Shown here piece by piece: positions 24,276 through 31,921 of a stretch of DNA of 33,051 nucleotides (position 1 is its first letter; every line of letters starts with the position of its first letter). The position numbers and the translations under genes were made by a program. The notes below the pieces were generated by a model that saw only the letters and a list, made by a program, of their open reading frames with translations, searched no databases and was not told where the DNA came from. This DNA is from an uncultured Prevotellaceae bacterium (GTDB taxonomy: Bacteria > Bacteroidota > Bacteroidia > Bacteroidales > Muribaculaceae): positions 1 to 33,051 of the forward strand of contig ONJS01000030.1 of the NCBI GenBank assembly GCA_900318205.1, given 5' to 3'.

Positions 24276-25169
24276 TCATTTTAGCATGTTGAGGGCTGTG
24301 GTGACGGCATCGTCGGGGGTGACCCAGGTGATGTCGGGGTCGCGGCGGTACCAGGTGAGTTGTTTCTTGGCATACACGCGGGTGTTTTTCTTCATCCGTT
24401 CGATGGCCGTGTGGCGGTCCATCGTGCCGTCAAAGATGGCAAACATCTCCTTCATGCCCACGGTGTTCAATGAGTTGAGGTGGCGCAGGTGATAGACCGA
24501 GCGGGCTTCCTGCTCCAGCCCCATTTCAATCATGCGGTCCACGCGCCGGTTGATGCGGGCGAACAGTTGCTCGCGCTCGATATTGAGCGCCAACTTGATG
24601 ATGCGGAAATCGCGCTGCTTGGTGGTGCCGGTGCGCAGGGTGGAGTAGGGCACGCCTGCCTGGCGGCAGATTTCCACACCGTGGCACACGCGGCTGGTGT
24701 TCTTGGGGTCAATCGTCGCAACATACTGCGGGTCTAACTGCTCCAATTCCTTCATGAGGTTTTCCAACCCTTCGTTGGCCAGTTTCTCCTTGACGGCGGC
24801 ACGCACCTCGGGCGAGATGTCGGGCAACTGGTCAATACCGCGGCACACGGCGTCCACATAGAGCATAGACCCGCCACACAATACAGCATAGTCACCTTGT
24901 TGCCACAACGTGGGGAGCAAGGTCATGACATCGCTCTCAAACTGTGCTGCGCTATAATTCTCATCCAGTTCCTTGAATGCCACGAAGTGATGACGCGCTG
25001 CCTCGAGTTCCTCTGGGGTCGGGGCGGCGGTGCAGATGGGGATGCCACGGTAGATCTGTCGGGAGTCGGCGTTGATGATGTCACAGTGCAGGTGTTGCGC
25101 CAGCTGGATGGCTGCCGCCGTCTTGCCCACGCCCGTGGGTCCCGTAATGACAATCAACGTCTTGTCCAT
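24276..25169 (-). CDS. miaA: tRNA dimethylallyltransferase
   Basis: It transfers a dimethylallyl group to N6 of adenosine 37 in tRNAs that read codons starting with U. The P-loop GPTGVGKT (10-17) and the INADSRQIYRG segment (Asp35, Ser36, Gln38) near the N-terminus are diagnostic. LCGGSMLYVDAV (substrate pocket), RRVDRMIEMGLEQEA and the C-terminal KKNTRVYAKKQLTWYRRD (tRNA-binding) also match. It has 297 residues, the normal length. I chose the ATG at 25169, which places MDKTLIVITGPTG at the start as in homologues; a longer frame to 25187 is possible. It lies 40 bases downstream of the AI-2E transporter gene on the same strand and is probably the last gene of that operon. Confidence 0.96.
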   Translation of the reverse strand: MDKTLIVITGPTGVGKTAAAIQLAQHLHCDIINADSRQIYRGIPICTAAPTPEELEAARHHFVAFKELDENYSAAQFESDVMTLLPTLWQQGDYAVLCGGSMLYVDAVCRGIDQLPDISPEVRAAVKEKLANEGLENLMKELEQLDPQYVATIDPKNTSRVCHGVEICRQAGVPYSTLRTGTTKQRDFRIIKLALNIEREQLFARINRRVDRMIEMGLEQEARSVYHLRHLNSLNTVGMKEMFAIFDGTMDRHTAIERMKKNTRVYAKKQLTWYRRDPDITWVTPDDAVTTALNMLK

Positions 25170-25209
25170 TGTAAAGGTAAGGTTCAAGATGAGCGCTGGG
25201 GCTCATGCT

Positions 25210-26397
25210 TTACTTTTCCTTGTGCTCGTTTTGGTAGTTGGAGAAGAAAGCCGATGACACCGATATGGGTGTCTTTTTGTCGGTGGGCAGTTTCTTTTTG
25301 CTCTTGTGCAGCGGGTTAGGCTGATGGAGCACAAACTCGCAGTAGTAGCTGATGATAAGCGTCGTCAACGGCAAGCCGATAATCAGTCCGATGAAGCCCA
25401 TCACATAGACCCACAACGACAATGACAGGAAGATGATGGCGGGATTTAGGCCCATCTGGTTCTTCATAATGGTGGGGATGAGCACCATGTCCTGGATGAC
25501 TTGGCAGATGATGTAAGCCAAGATGACCCAGCCGAACATTACCCAGAAACTGCCGCCCGTAGCCGCTGTAGCCACCAGGCACAGGAATGCGGCAATGGGG
25601 ATGGAAATGAGCTGCAGATAGGGAACCATGTTCAGCAATCCGACAAACAGACCGAAGGCAATCGCCATCGGCAGCCCGATGATGTAGAACTCAATGGCAA
25701 AGATCACGCCCACAAAGAAGGATACTGCCGCCTGACCGCGGAAGTAACGGCTCATCGTGTCGGCCACGTCACCGAAGATGCGCAATGCCATGCGGCGATA
25801 GCGTGCAGGAATGGCAGCCTTGAAGGCGCGTGACAACTTGTTGAAGTCCAGCAGAATAAAGAACATGTACAACAGCACGATAAACCACGACACGATGCTG
25901 AAGATGACGCTCATCGTACCGCCAACCACCGACCATGCACTCGATGCGGCCTTATTGATAAGATCCATCCACTGTTGCTTGGAGAAGAGTTCGTTGAGCT
26001 TCTCTAAATCGATGTAGCGCTGGATGAATTCGTTGATTTCAGAGGGGACATATGGAATCCTGAGTGAGGATTTGGCATAGGCGGCCAGTTGCTTGGACAT
26101 CGCACCAAACTCGTCAATCAGGTAGGGGATGACGAGCCAGCACAAACCCGTAATCACTGCAATGACGATGACCAGGGCGAGCACGACGGCAATGCCGCGT
26201 GTCTTGATGCGCATCTTGCGTTGCAGCCACTCGACCAGCGGCTCGATGATATAAGCCAGAATAAAGCCCACGACAAAAGGCATCAGCACCGGACTCAGGT
26301 AGTTGACGAGCCACACGCCTACGGCGATGGTAAGAACGGTCAATACCATCCTCACCACGCGGTCAAAGTCATATTTCTTCTGTACTGTCTGTGACAT
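25210..26397 (-). CDS. AI-2E family transporter (UPF0118/PerM-type membrane protein)
   Basis: The 395-residue membrane protein has about seven or eight hydrophobic segments. Two lie near the N-terminus (about 14-55) and one at about 67-92. After a soluble, helix-rich stretch come others at about 163-186, 220-280 and 290-350. The GLPMAIAFGLFVGLLNMVPYLQ and IIGLPLTTL motifs are typical of the AI-2E transporter family. Members are proposed exporters or sodium/proton antiporters, and AI-2 itself is rarely the proven substrate. The C-terminus is a long, lysine-rich cytoplasmic tail (HKSKKKLPTDKK). It sits between exonuclease III and miaA in the same direction, with 49- and 40-base gaps. Confidence 0.92.
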   Translation of the reverse strand: MSQTVQKKYDFDRVVRMVLTVLTIAVGVWLVNYLSPVLMPFVVGFILAYIIEPLVEWLQRKMRIKTRGIAVVLALVIVIAVITGLCWLVIPYLIDEFGAMSKQLAAYAKSSLRIPYVPSEINEFIQRYIDLEKLNELFSKQQWMDLINKAASSAWSVVGGTMSVIFSIVSWFIVLLYMFFILLDFNKLSRAFKAAIPARYRRMALRIFGDVADTMSRYFRGQAAVSFFVGVIFAIEFYIIGLPMAIAFGLFVGLLNMVPYLQLISIPIAAFLCLVATAATGGSFWVMFGWVILAYIICQVIQDMVLIPTIMKNQMGLNPAIIFLSLSLWVYVMGFIGLIIGLPLTTLIISYYCEFVLHQPNPLHKSKKKLPTDKKTPISVSSAFFSNYQNEHKEK

Positions 26398-26446
26398 GTA
26401 AGTTTATTGTTTAGAGTTTAAAGGGATGTGCCTCTTGTGTGATTCA

Positions 26447-27202
26447 CTAAAACTTGATATCCACCTCGACGGGGCAGTGGTCGCTGCCGAAGATTTCGGT
26501 GTGGATTTTGGCATCGGTCAGTTGCGGCTGCAGGCGGTTGCTCACCAGGAAGTAGTCAATGCGCCAGCCGGCATTCTTCTCGCGTGCCCTGAAACGGTAG
26601 CTCCACCATGAATAGACATCGGCCACGTCGGGGTTGAAGAAACGCCACGTGTCGGTAAATCCTGCATTGAGCAGTGCGGTCATTTTCTCGCGCTCCTCAT
26701 CGGTGAAACCTGCGTTTCTGCGGTTGGTTTTGGGATTCTTCAAGTCAATCTCCTGATGTGCGACGTTGAGGTCGCCACACACGATGACTGGCTTCTTCTT
26801 GTCCAACTCCAGCAGATAGGCGCGGAAGGCGTCTTCCCAGGTCATGCGGTAGTCCAGGCGGCGCAACTCATCCTGGCTGTTGGGCGTGTAGCAGGTCACG
26901 AGGTAGAAGTCGGGCATCTCCAGGGTGATGACGCGGCCCTCATGGTCGTGTTCCTCAATTCCCAAACCGTAAGTCACGTTCAACGGTTCATGACGGCTAA
27001 AGATGGCAGTGCCCGAATAGCCTTTCTTCTCGGCATAGTTCCAGTAGGAACGGTAACCCTCAAATTCCAGGTCCAATTGCCCTGCCTGCATCTTGGTTTC
27101 CTGCAGGCAGAAGAAGTCGGCATCCAGTTCTTTGAAGATATCACCAAAGCCCTTGCCTACCACGGCTCTCAAGCCGTTCACGTTCCATGAGATGAATTTC
27201 AT
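26447..27202 (-). CDS. xth: Exodeoxyribonuclease III
   Basis: This is an AP endonuclease and 3'-5' exonuclease of base-excision repair, and it is complete at 251 residues. It shows the endonuclease/exonuclease/phosphatase fold motifs in order: [18 protein letters not shown] with metal ligand Glu35, GDLNVAH (Asp144, Asn146), WRIDYFLVS, and the catalytic GSDHCPV (Asp241, His242). The start follows the DUF4250-like gene by 11 bases, so the two are probably co-transcribed from the promoter at 27416-27423. Confidence 0.96.
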   Translation of the reverse strand: MKFISWNVNGLRAVVGKGFGDIFKELDADFFCLQETKMQAGQLDLEFEGYRSYWNYAEKKGYSGTAIFSRHEPLNVTYGLGIEEHDHEGRVITLEMPDFYLVTCYTPNSQDELRRLDYRMTWEDAFRAYLLELDKKKPVIVCGDLNVAHQEIDLKNPKTNRRNAGFTDEEREKMTALLNAGFTDTWRFFNPDVADVYSWWSYRFRAREKNAGWRIDYFLVSNRLQPQLTDAKIHTEIFGSDHCPVEVDIKF

Positions 27203-27213
27203 TGCGTTATGCT

Positions 27214-27393
27214 TTAAGTTTTGAATTGACGTGTTACGGGATCATACGAGATACCAGCCCTGCCCAACTCGGTCACCAGGGCAACCATATTGATGTTTGC
27301 GCTGGTGCAGAAGGTCTCAAGGTCCATGTTATTGGCCTTGATCATCATGTTCACATACTGTGATTTCATATATGGGTCTGCAGGCAGGTTCAT
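27214..27393 (-). CDS. DUF4250-like small protein (59 aa)
   Basis: From the ATG at 27393 the product is [19 protein letters not shown] followed by about 40 residues ending [11 protein letters not shown]. The LP-DP-M start, the VN segment and the GISYDP-QF end match my memory of the DUF4250 family, small cytoplasmic proteins of unknown role. A longer frame runs to 27492 but would begin upstream of the -7 box at 27416-27423, so the short form is preferred. It lies 11 bases before exonuclease III and probably heads the minus-strand run xth, AI-2E transporter, miaA. Confidence 0.75.
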   Translation of the reverse strand: MNLPADPYMKSQYVNMMIKANNMDLETFCTSANINMVALVTELGRAGISYDPVTRQFKT

Positions 27394-27415
27394 CGCGATT
27401 TGTCCTATTAACTTG

Positions 27416-27423
27416 CAAATATA
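27416..27423 (-). promoter_or_regulatory. Minus-strand -7 box (TATATTTG)
   Basis: On the minus strand this reads TATATTTG, 22 bases before the ATG at 27393. It drives the DUF4250-like/xth group and faces away from the plus-strand box at 27468, making a compact divergent promoter region. No TTTG at -33 spacing was found. Confidence 0.55.
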
Positions 27424-27467
27424 CTGCAAATCTTGTGCTAAATCACTATTTTGGAGGATAAAAATAG

Positions 27468-27475
27468 TAATTTTG
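27468..27475 (+). promoter_or_regulatory. -7 box (TAATTTTG) for the pseudouridine synthase
   Basis: TAATTTTG fits TAnnTTTG and ends only 6 bases before the ATG at 27482, implying a leader of zero to three bases. A TTTG at 27450-27453 is closer than the usual spacing. Confidence 0.55.
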
Positions 27476-27481
27476 CACTTG

Positions 27482-29107
27482 ATGATTAGCAAATTTCATC
27501 TGCTAGGGAATGATGCTGCACTGCTGGAGTTGCCGCGGCAGTTCACGTGCCCGTTCTGCTATGAGCCGCATCCGCTGGCACTCATAGCGGTGGAGCAGGT
27601 GCAGCGCTATGTGGCATCAAGGGCCGATTGGTCCGATGAAATGGGCGCCGGCAAGATGCTGGGCGTCCTCGTGGCCCAGGACGGAGAGGGTCGGTTGGGC
27701 TATCTCGCGGCCTTCTCGGGCAATCTGGCGGGCAAGGTACATCATGACTATTTCGTGCCGCCCGTCTATGACTTGTTGGATCCGCAGGGTGAGTTCAAGC
27801 AGGGTGAGGCTCAGATTACCGCCATCAACCATGAGGTACAACGGCTGGAAACCTCTCCCGAGTTGGCATCCCTGCACCAACGCATGGCCGATGCAGTGCG
27901 GAAAAAAGCCGATGAAATCGACAATTTTAAGGCTCTGATGGCCCTCCACAAGCGTGAACGCGACGAGCGCCGCCATGCGGCAGACCTGACCCCCGATGAG
28001 CAGGAAGCGCTCCTGAACCAGAGCCGATTTGAGAAGGCTGAATTGAAGCGTATTCGTCAGCGCCATGATGAAGGATTGGCCGAAATCTCCGATGAAATGG
28101 CGGACTATCAACGTCGCATAGACCTGTTGAAGGCTTGTCGCAAGACCATGAGCGAAGCCTTGCAGGAGCGCATTTTCAGGCTTTTTGTCGTGACCAACGC
28201 CCATGGCGAGCAGCGTGACTTGGTCGAGGTGTTCAAGCCGTTGGGCACCCTGCCTCCTGCCGGGGCAGGGGAGTGCTGTGCGCCACGTTTGCTCAATTAT
28301 GCCTTCAACCATTCCCTCAGGCCCGTCTGCATGGCAGAGTTTTGGTGGGGCGCATCGCCCGTCGGCGAGGTGCGTCATCACGGGCACTTCTATCCTGCAT
28401 GCCGCAGCAAGTGCAAGCCCATCCTCGACTTTATGCTGCAAGGTCTTGATGTGGAAGATAATATGCTCGGGCAGCCAATGGATGACACATCGCTCGATGT
28501 CGTCTATGATGACCAGTGGCTCACGGTCCTCAACAAGCCCTCAGGAATGCTCACTGTGCCCGGAAAACTCCTGGAGGACAGCCTGCTCACCCGTTATCAG
28601 GATGCTCACCCCGAAGCTCATGGCCCCATGGTGGTGCATCGCCTGGATCAGGAAACATCAGGACTTGTCATCTTCGCCAAGGACAAGGCAACCCACAAGG
28701 CCCTGCAGCAGCAATTTGAAAACCATACCATCAAGAAATGCTATATTGCCCTGCTCGAAGGCATCGTCCCGCAGGACGAAGGCGTGATAGACCTGCCCTT
28801 GCGACCCGATGTGGATGACCGGCCGCGCCAGCGTGTAGATGCTGAATGGGGTAAACCGGCTGTGACCCGCTATCATGTGCTGGAGCGCAACGACGGCGTG
28901 ACACGGGTGGCACTTGAGCCCTTGACCGGACGTACCCACCAGCTGCGCGTTCATGCTTCCCATCCCATGGGACTGAATTGCCCCATCGTGGGTGACCGCC
29001 TCTATGGCAAGGCTGGCCGGCGCCTGATGTTGCACGCACAGACCATCACATTTGTTCATCCCGCGACCAACAAAACCATGACATTGGATTCTCCTGCCGA
29101 CTTTTGA
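27482..29107 (+). CDS. RluA-family RNA pseudouridine synthase with long N-terminal region
   Basis: It converts specific uridines in structured RNA to pseudouridine. The C-terminal catalytic domain (about 335-541) contains VVYDDQWLTVLNKPSGMLTVPG, HRLDQETSGLVIFAKD with catalytic Asp389, and LEPLTGRTHQLRVHASHPMG. The N-terminal 330 residues include CPFCYEPHPLA near the start, a charged coiled-coil-like helical stretch (about 110-220) and YPACRSKCKPILDFMLQGL before the catalytic domain. This is the long RluA subtype seen in Bacteroidales and some Gammaproteobacteria. The ATG at 27482 is chosen because the following sequence matches the family start; the longer frame to 27290 would run across the promoters and the divergent gene. 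The exact RNA target is unknown. Confidence 0.92.
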   Translation: MISKFHLLGNDAALLELPRQFTCPFCYEPHPLALIAVEQVQRYVASRADWSDEMGAGKMLGVLVAQDGEGRLGYLAAFSGNLAGKVHHDYFVPPVYDLLDPQGEFKQGEAQITAINHEVQRLETSPELASLHQRMADAVRKKADEIDNFKALMALHKRERDERRHAADLTPDEQEALLNQSRFEKAELKRIRQRHDEGLAEISDEMADYQRRIDLLKACRKTMSEALQERIFRLFVVTNAHGEQRDLVEVFKPLGTLPPAGAGECCAPRLLNYAFNHSLRPVCMAEFWWGASPVGEVRHHGHFYPACRSKCKPILDFMLQGLDVEDNMLGQPMDDTSLDVVYDDQWLTVLNKPSGMLTVPGKLLEDSLLTRYQDAHPEAHGPMVVHRLDQETSGLVIFAKDKATHKALQQQFENHTIKKCYIALLEGIVPQDEGVIDLPLRPDVDDRPRQRVDAEWGKPAVTRYHVLERNDGVTRVALEPLTGRTHQLRVHASHPMGLNCPIVGDRLYGKAGRRLMLHAQTITFVHPATNKTMTLDSPADF

Positions 29108-29207
29108 CGCCAAAATTAAAAATATTTACAATTTTTTGGAAATCAGTGTCGATTTAGCCAAAAAGATTGAAACAATGCTAATAGTTTACAAAAATAAATT
29201 AAATCAT

Positions 29208-29238
29208 TTTGAAGTTTGCAATTGTAACTCTATATTTG
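29208..29238 (+). promoter_or_regulatory. Consensus promoter for the TonB-domain protein
   Basis: TTTG (29208-29211) is followed after 19 bases by TATATTTG (29231-29238), a full -33/-7 match in an AT-rich gap. The ATG at 29298 is 60 bases further on. Confidence 0.75.
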
Positions 29239-29297
29239 CGGGGTTAAAGTTCGGGAAACACCCGTTATTTTCATTTGACTAGTAATATAGATTGCCG

Positions 29298-29738
29298 ATG
29301 ATCAGACAATTACGCTTAGGATTGCTTACACTATTGACCATGATGACTGTGTTGCCCATGGCAGCACAGGTGCGTCATGTGACGACTGTCAATCCCATGT
29401 CCAAGCAATTTTACATGGAGGTCTATGAGTTTGACTATGTGGATATCCAGCCTCAGTTCCCTGGTGGCGAGCGTGGCCTGATCAACTTCATCAACAAGAA
29501 CCGTGAATATCCCTATCATGCCTACAAGAAGCGCATCCAAGGGCGCGTCCTGTGCAGTTTCATCGTGGGCATTGACGGCAAGGTGACCGACGCCCGTGTG
29601 ATTCGTGGTGCCGGCGACGAGAGTCTGGACCGTGAAGCCATCCGTGTCATCAGCAAGATGCCCAAGTGGAGCATCGGCAAGGTGGGCAATCATGCCGTCC
29701 CTGTACGAGTCGTGCTGCCCATCAACTTCAGGCTGTAG
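29298..29738 (+). CDS. Secreted TonB C-terminal-domain protein (146 aa)
   Basis: A signal peptide (about 1-24, ending MAAQ) is followed by a short spacer and a TonB C-terminal domain (about 55-146). The domain has PQFPGGERGLINFINKN, YPYHAYKKRIQGRVLCSFIVG, DGKVTDARVIRG, LDREAIRVISKMPKW and a final VVLPINFRL, the standard TonB_C pattern in Bacteroidota. It has neither the proline-rich linker nor a membrane-retained N-terminal anchor with ExbB/D contacts. It may therefore be a free periplasmic TonB-like domain rather than an energy transducer. It has its own promoter, and no ExbB/ExbD genes are near. I use the ATG at 29298; a TTG two codons earlier is less likely. Confidence 0.9.
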   Translation: MIRQLRLGLLTLLTMMTVLPMAAQVRHVTTVNPMSKQFYMEVYEFDYVDIQPQFPGGERGLINFINKNREYPYHAYKKRIQGRVLCSFIVGIDGKVTDARVIRGAGDESLDREAIRVISKMPKWSIGKVGNHAVPVRVVLPINFRL

Positions 29739-29774
29739 AAGAAAAAGACCATACGATTAAACACGATACCGACT

Positions 29775-29803
29775 GAGAGGCTTGATGACAGGTCTCTCTT
29801 TTT
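29775..29803 (+). terminator. Weak terminator-like hairpin after the TonB-domain gene
   Basis: GAGAG (29775-29779) can pair with CTCTC (29794-29798), followed by TTTTTG. The stem is only 5 bp with a 14-base loop, so this is a modest candidate. Confidence 0.4.
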
Positions 29804-29894
29804 GTTTAAATATCAGTTAATTTTCAACCTACCGAAAACCGTTAATTTAAAATGGTTTCTAGATCAATCTAATGTTTATTCCTAATAAAAAATC

Positions 29895-29902
29895 TACCTT
29901 TG
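29895..29902 (+). promoter_or_regulatory. Putative -7 box (TACCTTTG) of the AraC/TPR regulator gene
   Basis: TACCTTTG fits the box and lies 93 bases before the ATG at 29995. No clear TTTG is found at standard spacing. The predicted leader of about 85 bases is long for this window. Confidence 0.5.
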
Positions 29903-29994
29903 CAGCACAAAGGAATTCTACAATATTTCTCAATAACTACTATCAAATCCTATGTCTAATTGAGAGATGCATTATCTATCATTGAGGATACTGG

Positions 29995-31674
29995 ATGTTT
30001 ATCATGAGATTTAAACGGTGTTATATCGTGTTGTTGATGCTGCTGCTGGTGTTTGCATTGGCAGGGAATGCTCACGCAGCTTATAACGTCAATCAATACA
30101 ACCGCTGGGCAAACCACTCTACCGATGAACTGATGCGACGAGGCCAGCATTTTCTGCAGGATTTGGGACAGGTCGATAGCGCTGTAGTATGCTATAGCAT
30201 TGTGGCTGGCAGGGCACGGGAGAACAGCGAGGACAGCAAGGCTATGTGCCAGATAGCCAAAGCGATGAATAACCTGGGTTACATCTATGCAACCTATTAT
30301 TATGATTACCAGAAAGCCTATGAGTGTATCAACAACTCTCTGGATATAGCGAAGCAATACAGATTTGATGACCTCAGTGCTTATGCCTACCTGAACTTAG
30401 CGTCTATCACTGAAAACCGTAATGAGCTGTATGACGATGAATCTATGTTGACCGAGGCCTTGGATAATACCAAGATGGCCTTTGCCGAAGCTGTCAAGTC
30501 CAATGAGTGGAACGTTGCAGTGACCTGTATCTACAATATGTTGGAAATGATGCGCGGCAAGAAGGATATGGAGTCAATCAAGCCGGAACTTGACCACTTC
30601 AAACGTCTGCAACTGACCGATAGCGTGGAGATGTGGCAGTGCACACGTATGTTTTGCCAAGCCACCGAGGCCTATGTCTCGGGACAATATGCTCAAGCGT
30701 TGGAATTCTACAACCAGATGGAAATCAAGGCTCAGGAGGTCACCACCAACCGCCTGCAGTGCATCATCAAGGCCAAACAGCAAAAGGGAATTGTGCTAGC
30801 TGCTATGAAACGCTATGATGAGGCTCTTGCCTGCTTGTATGAGATGGAGACAATCACCTGGGAACAGGGAATGCAGAGTGAGCTCATCAATACCTACCGG
30901 ACTATAGCACAAGTCTATACGGCGATGGGAAACAAGCAAAAGGCTGACCAGTTTGACTATAAGTATCTCAAAGCAAAGGAGGAATTCATCCATAAGAGTC
31001 ATGCCGTGCGTTTGGAGAAGTCCCGTTTCCTCAACGAGATGCGCCGTGTCAACGAGCAGGTGGCGCAGATTCGTGCCAAGCATGAGCGTGCCCATCAATT
31101 GTTGCTCATGATGAGTTTGATTGCTGCCATCATTCTGACGGCTTTGGTGCTGTTAGTGCGCAGTTATCTCAAGCAGCGAGACTACATCAGGCACCTGTAT
31201 GAGAAGAACGTGCAGTTGCTTGGCACAAGCGAGACGGTTTCCCCATCGGTTCCTAAAGAAAACATTCCCCTCGATGATTCTGCTCCCAAGTATCAAGGCA
31301 TGCTCGACCAGGAGAGCAAGGACCGCTTGTTTGATCAGATCAAGCGTGTCATGGAGGACATGAACATCGTCTGTAAACCTGATTTCTCACTCCAGTCGTT
31401 GGCCGAAGAAGTGGGGAGTAACTACAAGTATGTTTCCCAGGTCGTCAACGAGTGCTACGGCAAGAGTTTCAAGCAGGTGCTCAACGAGCAGCGGGTGCGA
31501 GAGGCGTGCCGCATGTTTAACGACACCGAGCGGTATGGTAACTTGACCATTGAGGCCATCGCTGCTAACCTGGGTTTCAATTCCCGCAGCAATTTCACGG
31601 TAACATTCAAGCGCATCACCGGCATCTCGCCATCTGATTTCATGAAGATGGCTAAGGGTAAAATTAGCAGGTGA
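29995..31674 (+). CDS. Membrane-spanning TPR protein with C-terminal AraC-type DNA-binding domain
   Basis: The 559-residue protein starts with a signal or anchor sequence (about 1-28). A periplasmic helical region with tetratricopeptide-like repeats follows (about 45-365, e.g. AMNNLGYIYATYYYDYQKAYECINNSLDIA). One transmembrane helix (about 369-389, LLLMMSLIAAIILTALVLLV) leads to a linker and an AraC-type double helix-turn-helix domain (about 450-557: FSLQSLAEEVGSNYKYVSQVVNECYGKSFKQVLNEQR, then LTIEAIAANLGFNSRSNFTVTFKRITGISPSDF). Proteins of this layout sense a periplasmic signal and regulate transcription directly. Candidate targets are the adjacent secreted protein gene at 31922 or the Sus cluster, but no site can be assigned. 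An ATG at 30004 is an alternative start. Confidence 0.88.
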   Translation: MFIMRFKRCYIVLLMLLLVFALAGNAHAAYNVNQYNRWANHSTDELMRRGQHFLQDLGQVDSAVVCYSIVAGRARENSEDSKAMCQIAKAMNNLGYIYATYYYDYQKAYECINNSLDIAKQYRFDDLSAYAYLNLASITENRNELYDDESMLTEALDNTKMAFAEAVKSNEWNVAVTCIYNMLEMMRGKKDMESIKPELDHFKRLQLTDSVEMWQCTRMFCQATEAYVSGQYAQALEFYNQMEIKAQEVTTNRLQCIIKAKQQKGIVLAAMKRYDEALACLYEMETITWEQGMQSELINTYRTIAQVYTAMGNKQKADQFDYKYLKAKEEFIHKSHAVRLEKSRFLNEMRRVNEQVAQIRAKHERAHQLLLMMSLIAAIILTALVLLVRSYLKQRDYIRHLYEKNVQLLGTSETVSPSVPKENIPLDDSAPKYQGMLDQESKDRLFDQIKRVMEDMNIVCKPDFSLQSLAEEVGSNYKYVSQVVNECYGKSFKQVLNEQRVREACRMFNDTERYGNLTIEAIAANLGFNSRSNFTVTFKRITGISPSDFMKMAKGKISR

Positions 31675-31721
31675 CCGAGGGCTTGATTCACTGAAAGAAG
31701 CCCATCAATACACGGTTTTTC

Positions 31722-31744
31722 GTTCTGTTTCACTGAAACAGAAC
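31722..31744 (+). other. Perfect 10-bp hairpin downstream of the regulator gene
   Basis: GTTCTGTTTC (31722-31731) pairs fully with GAAACAGAAC (31735-31744) around a 3-base loop. No T-tract follows directly, and it precedes the terminator at 31756. It could be an operator palindrome or part of the 3' end of the regulator mRNA. Confidence 0.65.
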
Positions 31745-31755
31745 ACAGGCGCAGA

Positions 31756-31787
31756 CCATTTTCTTGCCAAAGAGAATGGCCTTTTTT
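31756..31787 (+). terminator. Intrinsic terminator of the regulator gene
   Basis: CCATTTTC (31756-31763) pairs with GAGAATGG (31772-31779), with one G-T wobble, followed after CC by six Ts (31782-31787). It lies about 80 bases after the regulator's stop. Confidence 0.75.
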
Positions 31788-31794
31788 AATTTTG
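31764..31794 (+). promoter_or_regulatory. Promoter overlapping the terminator, for the secreted repeat protein
   Basis: TTG (31764-31766) and TAATTTTG (31787-31794) are 20 bases apart. The elements lie in the loop and T-tract of the terminator, so ending one transcript and starting the next share the same DNA. The predicted leader to the ATG at 31922 is about 120 bases. Confidence 0.55.
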
Positions 31795-31921
31795 CGAAAC
31801 AAAATCTTGAGGTAATAAGCCACCTCATGCCAGCAACACCATGACTTGTGGTGATTCTGATAGAAGATCCAAGCATAGACAATAATTCCACCATTTTCTA
31901 ACCATATTAAATTAAGTATTT

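Noticed and set aside
25210-26397. Quorum-sensing function of the AI-2E family transporter
   Set aside because: The family name is historical; no luxS or AI-2 processing genes are nearby and many members move other substrates.
29836-29858. AAACC/GGTTT inverted repeat upstream of the regulator gene as an operator
   Set aside because: Only 5 bp per arm in an AT-rich region, easily due to chance.
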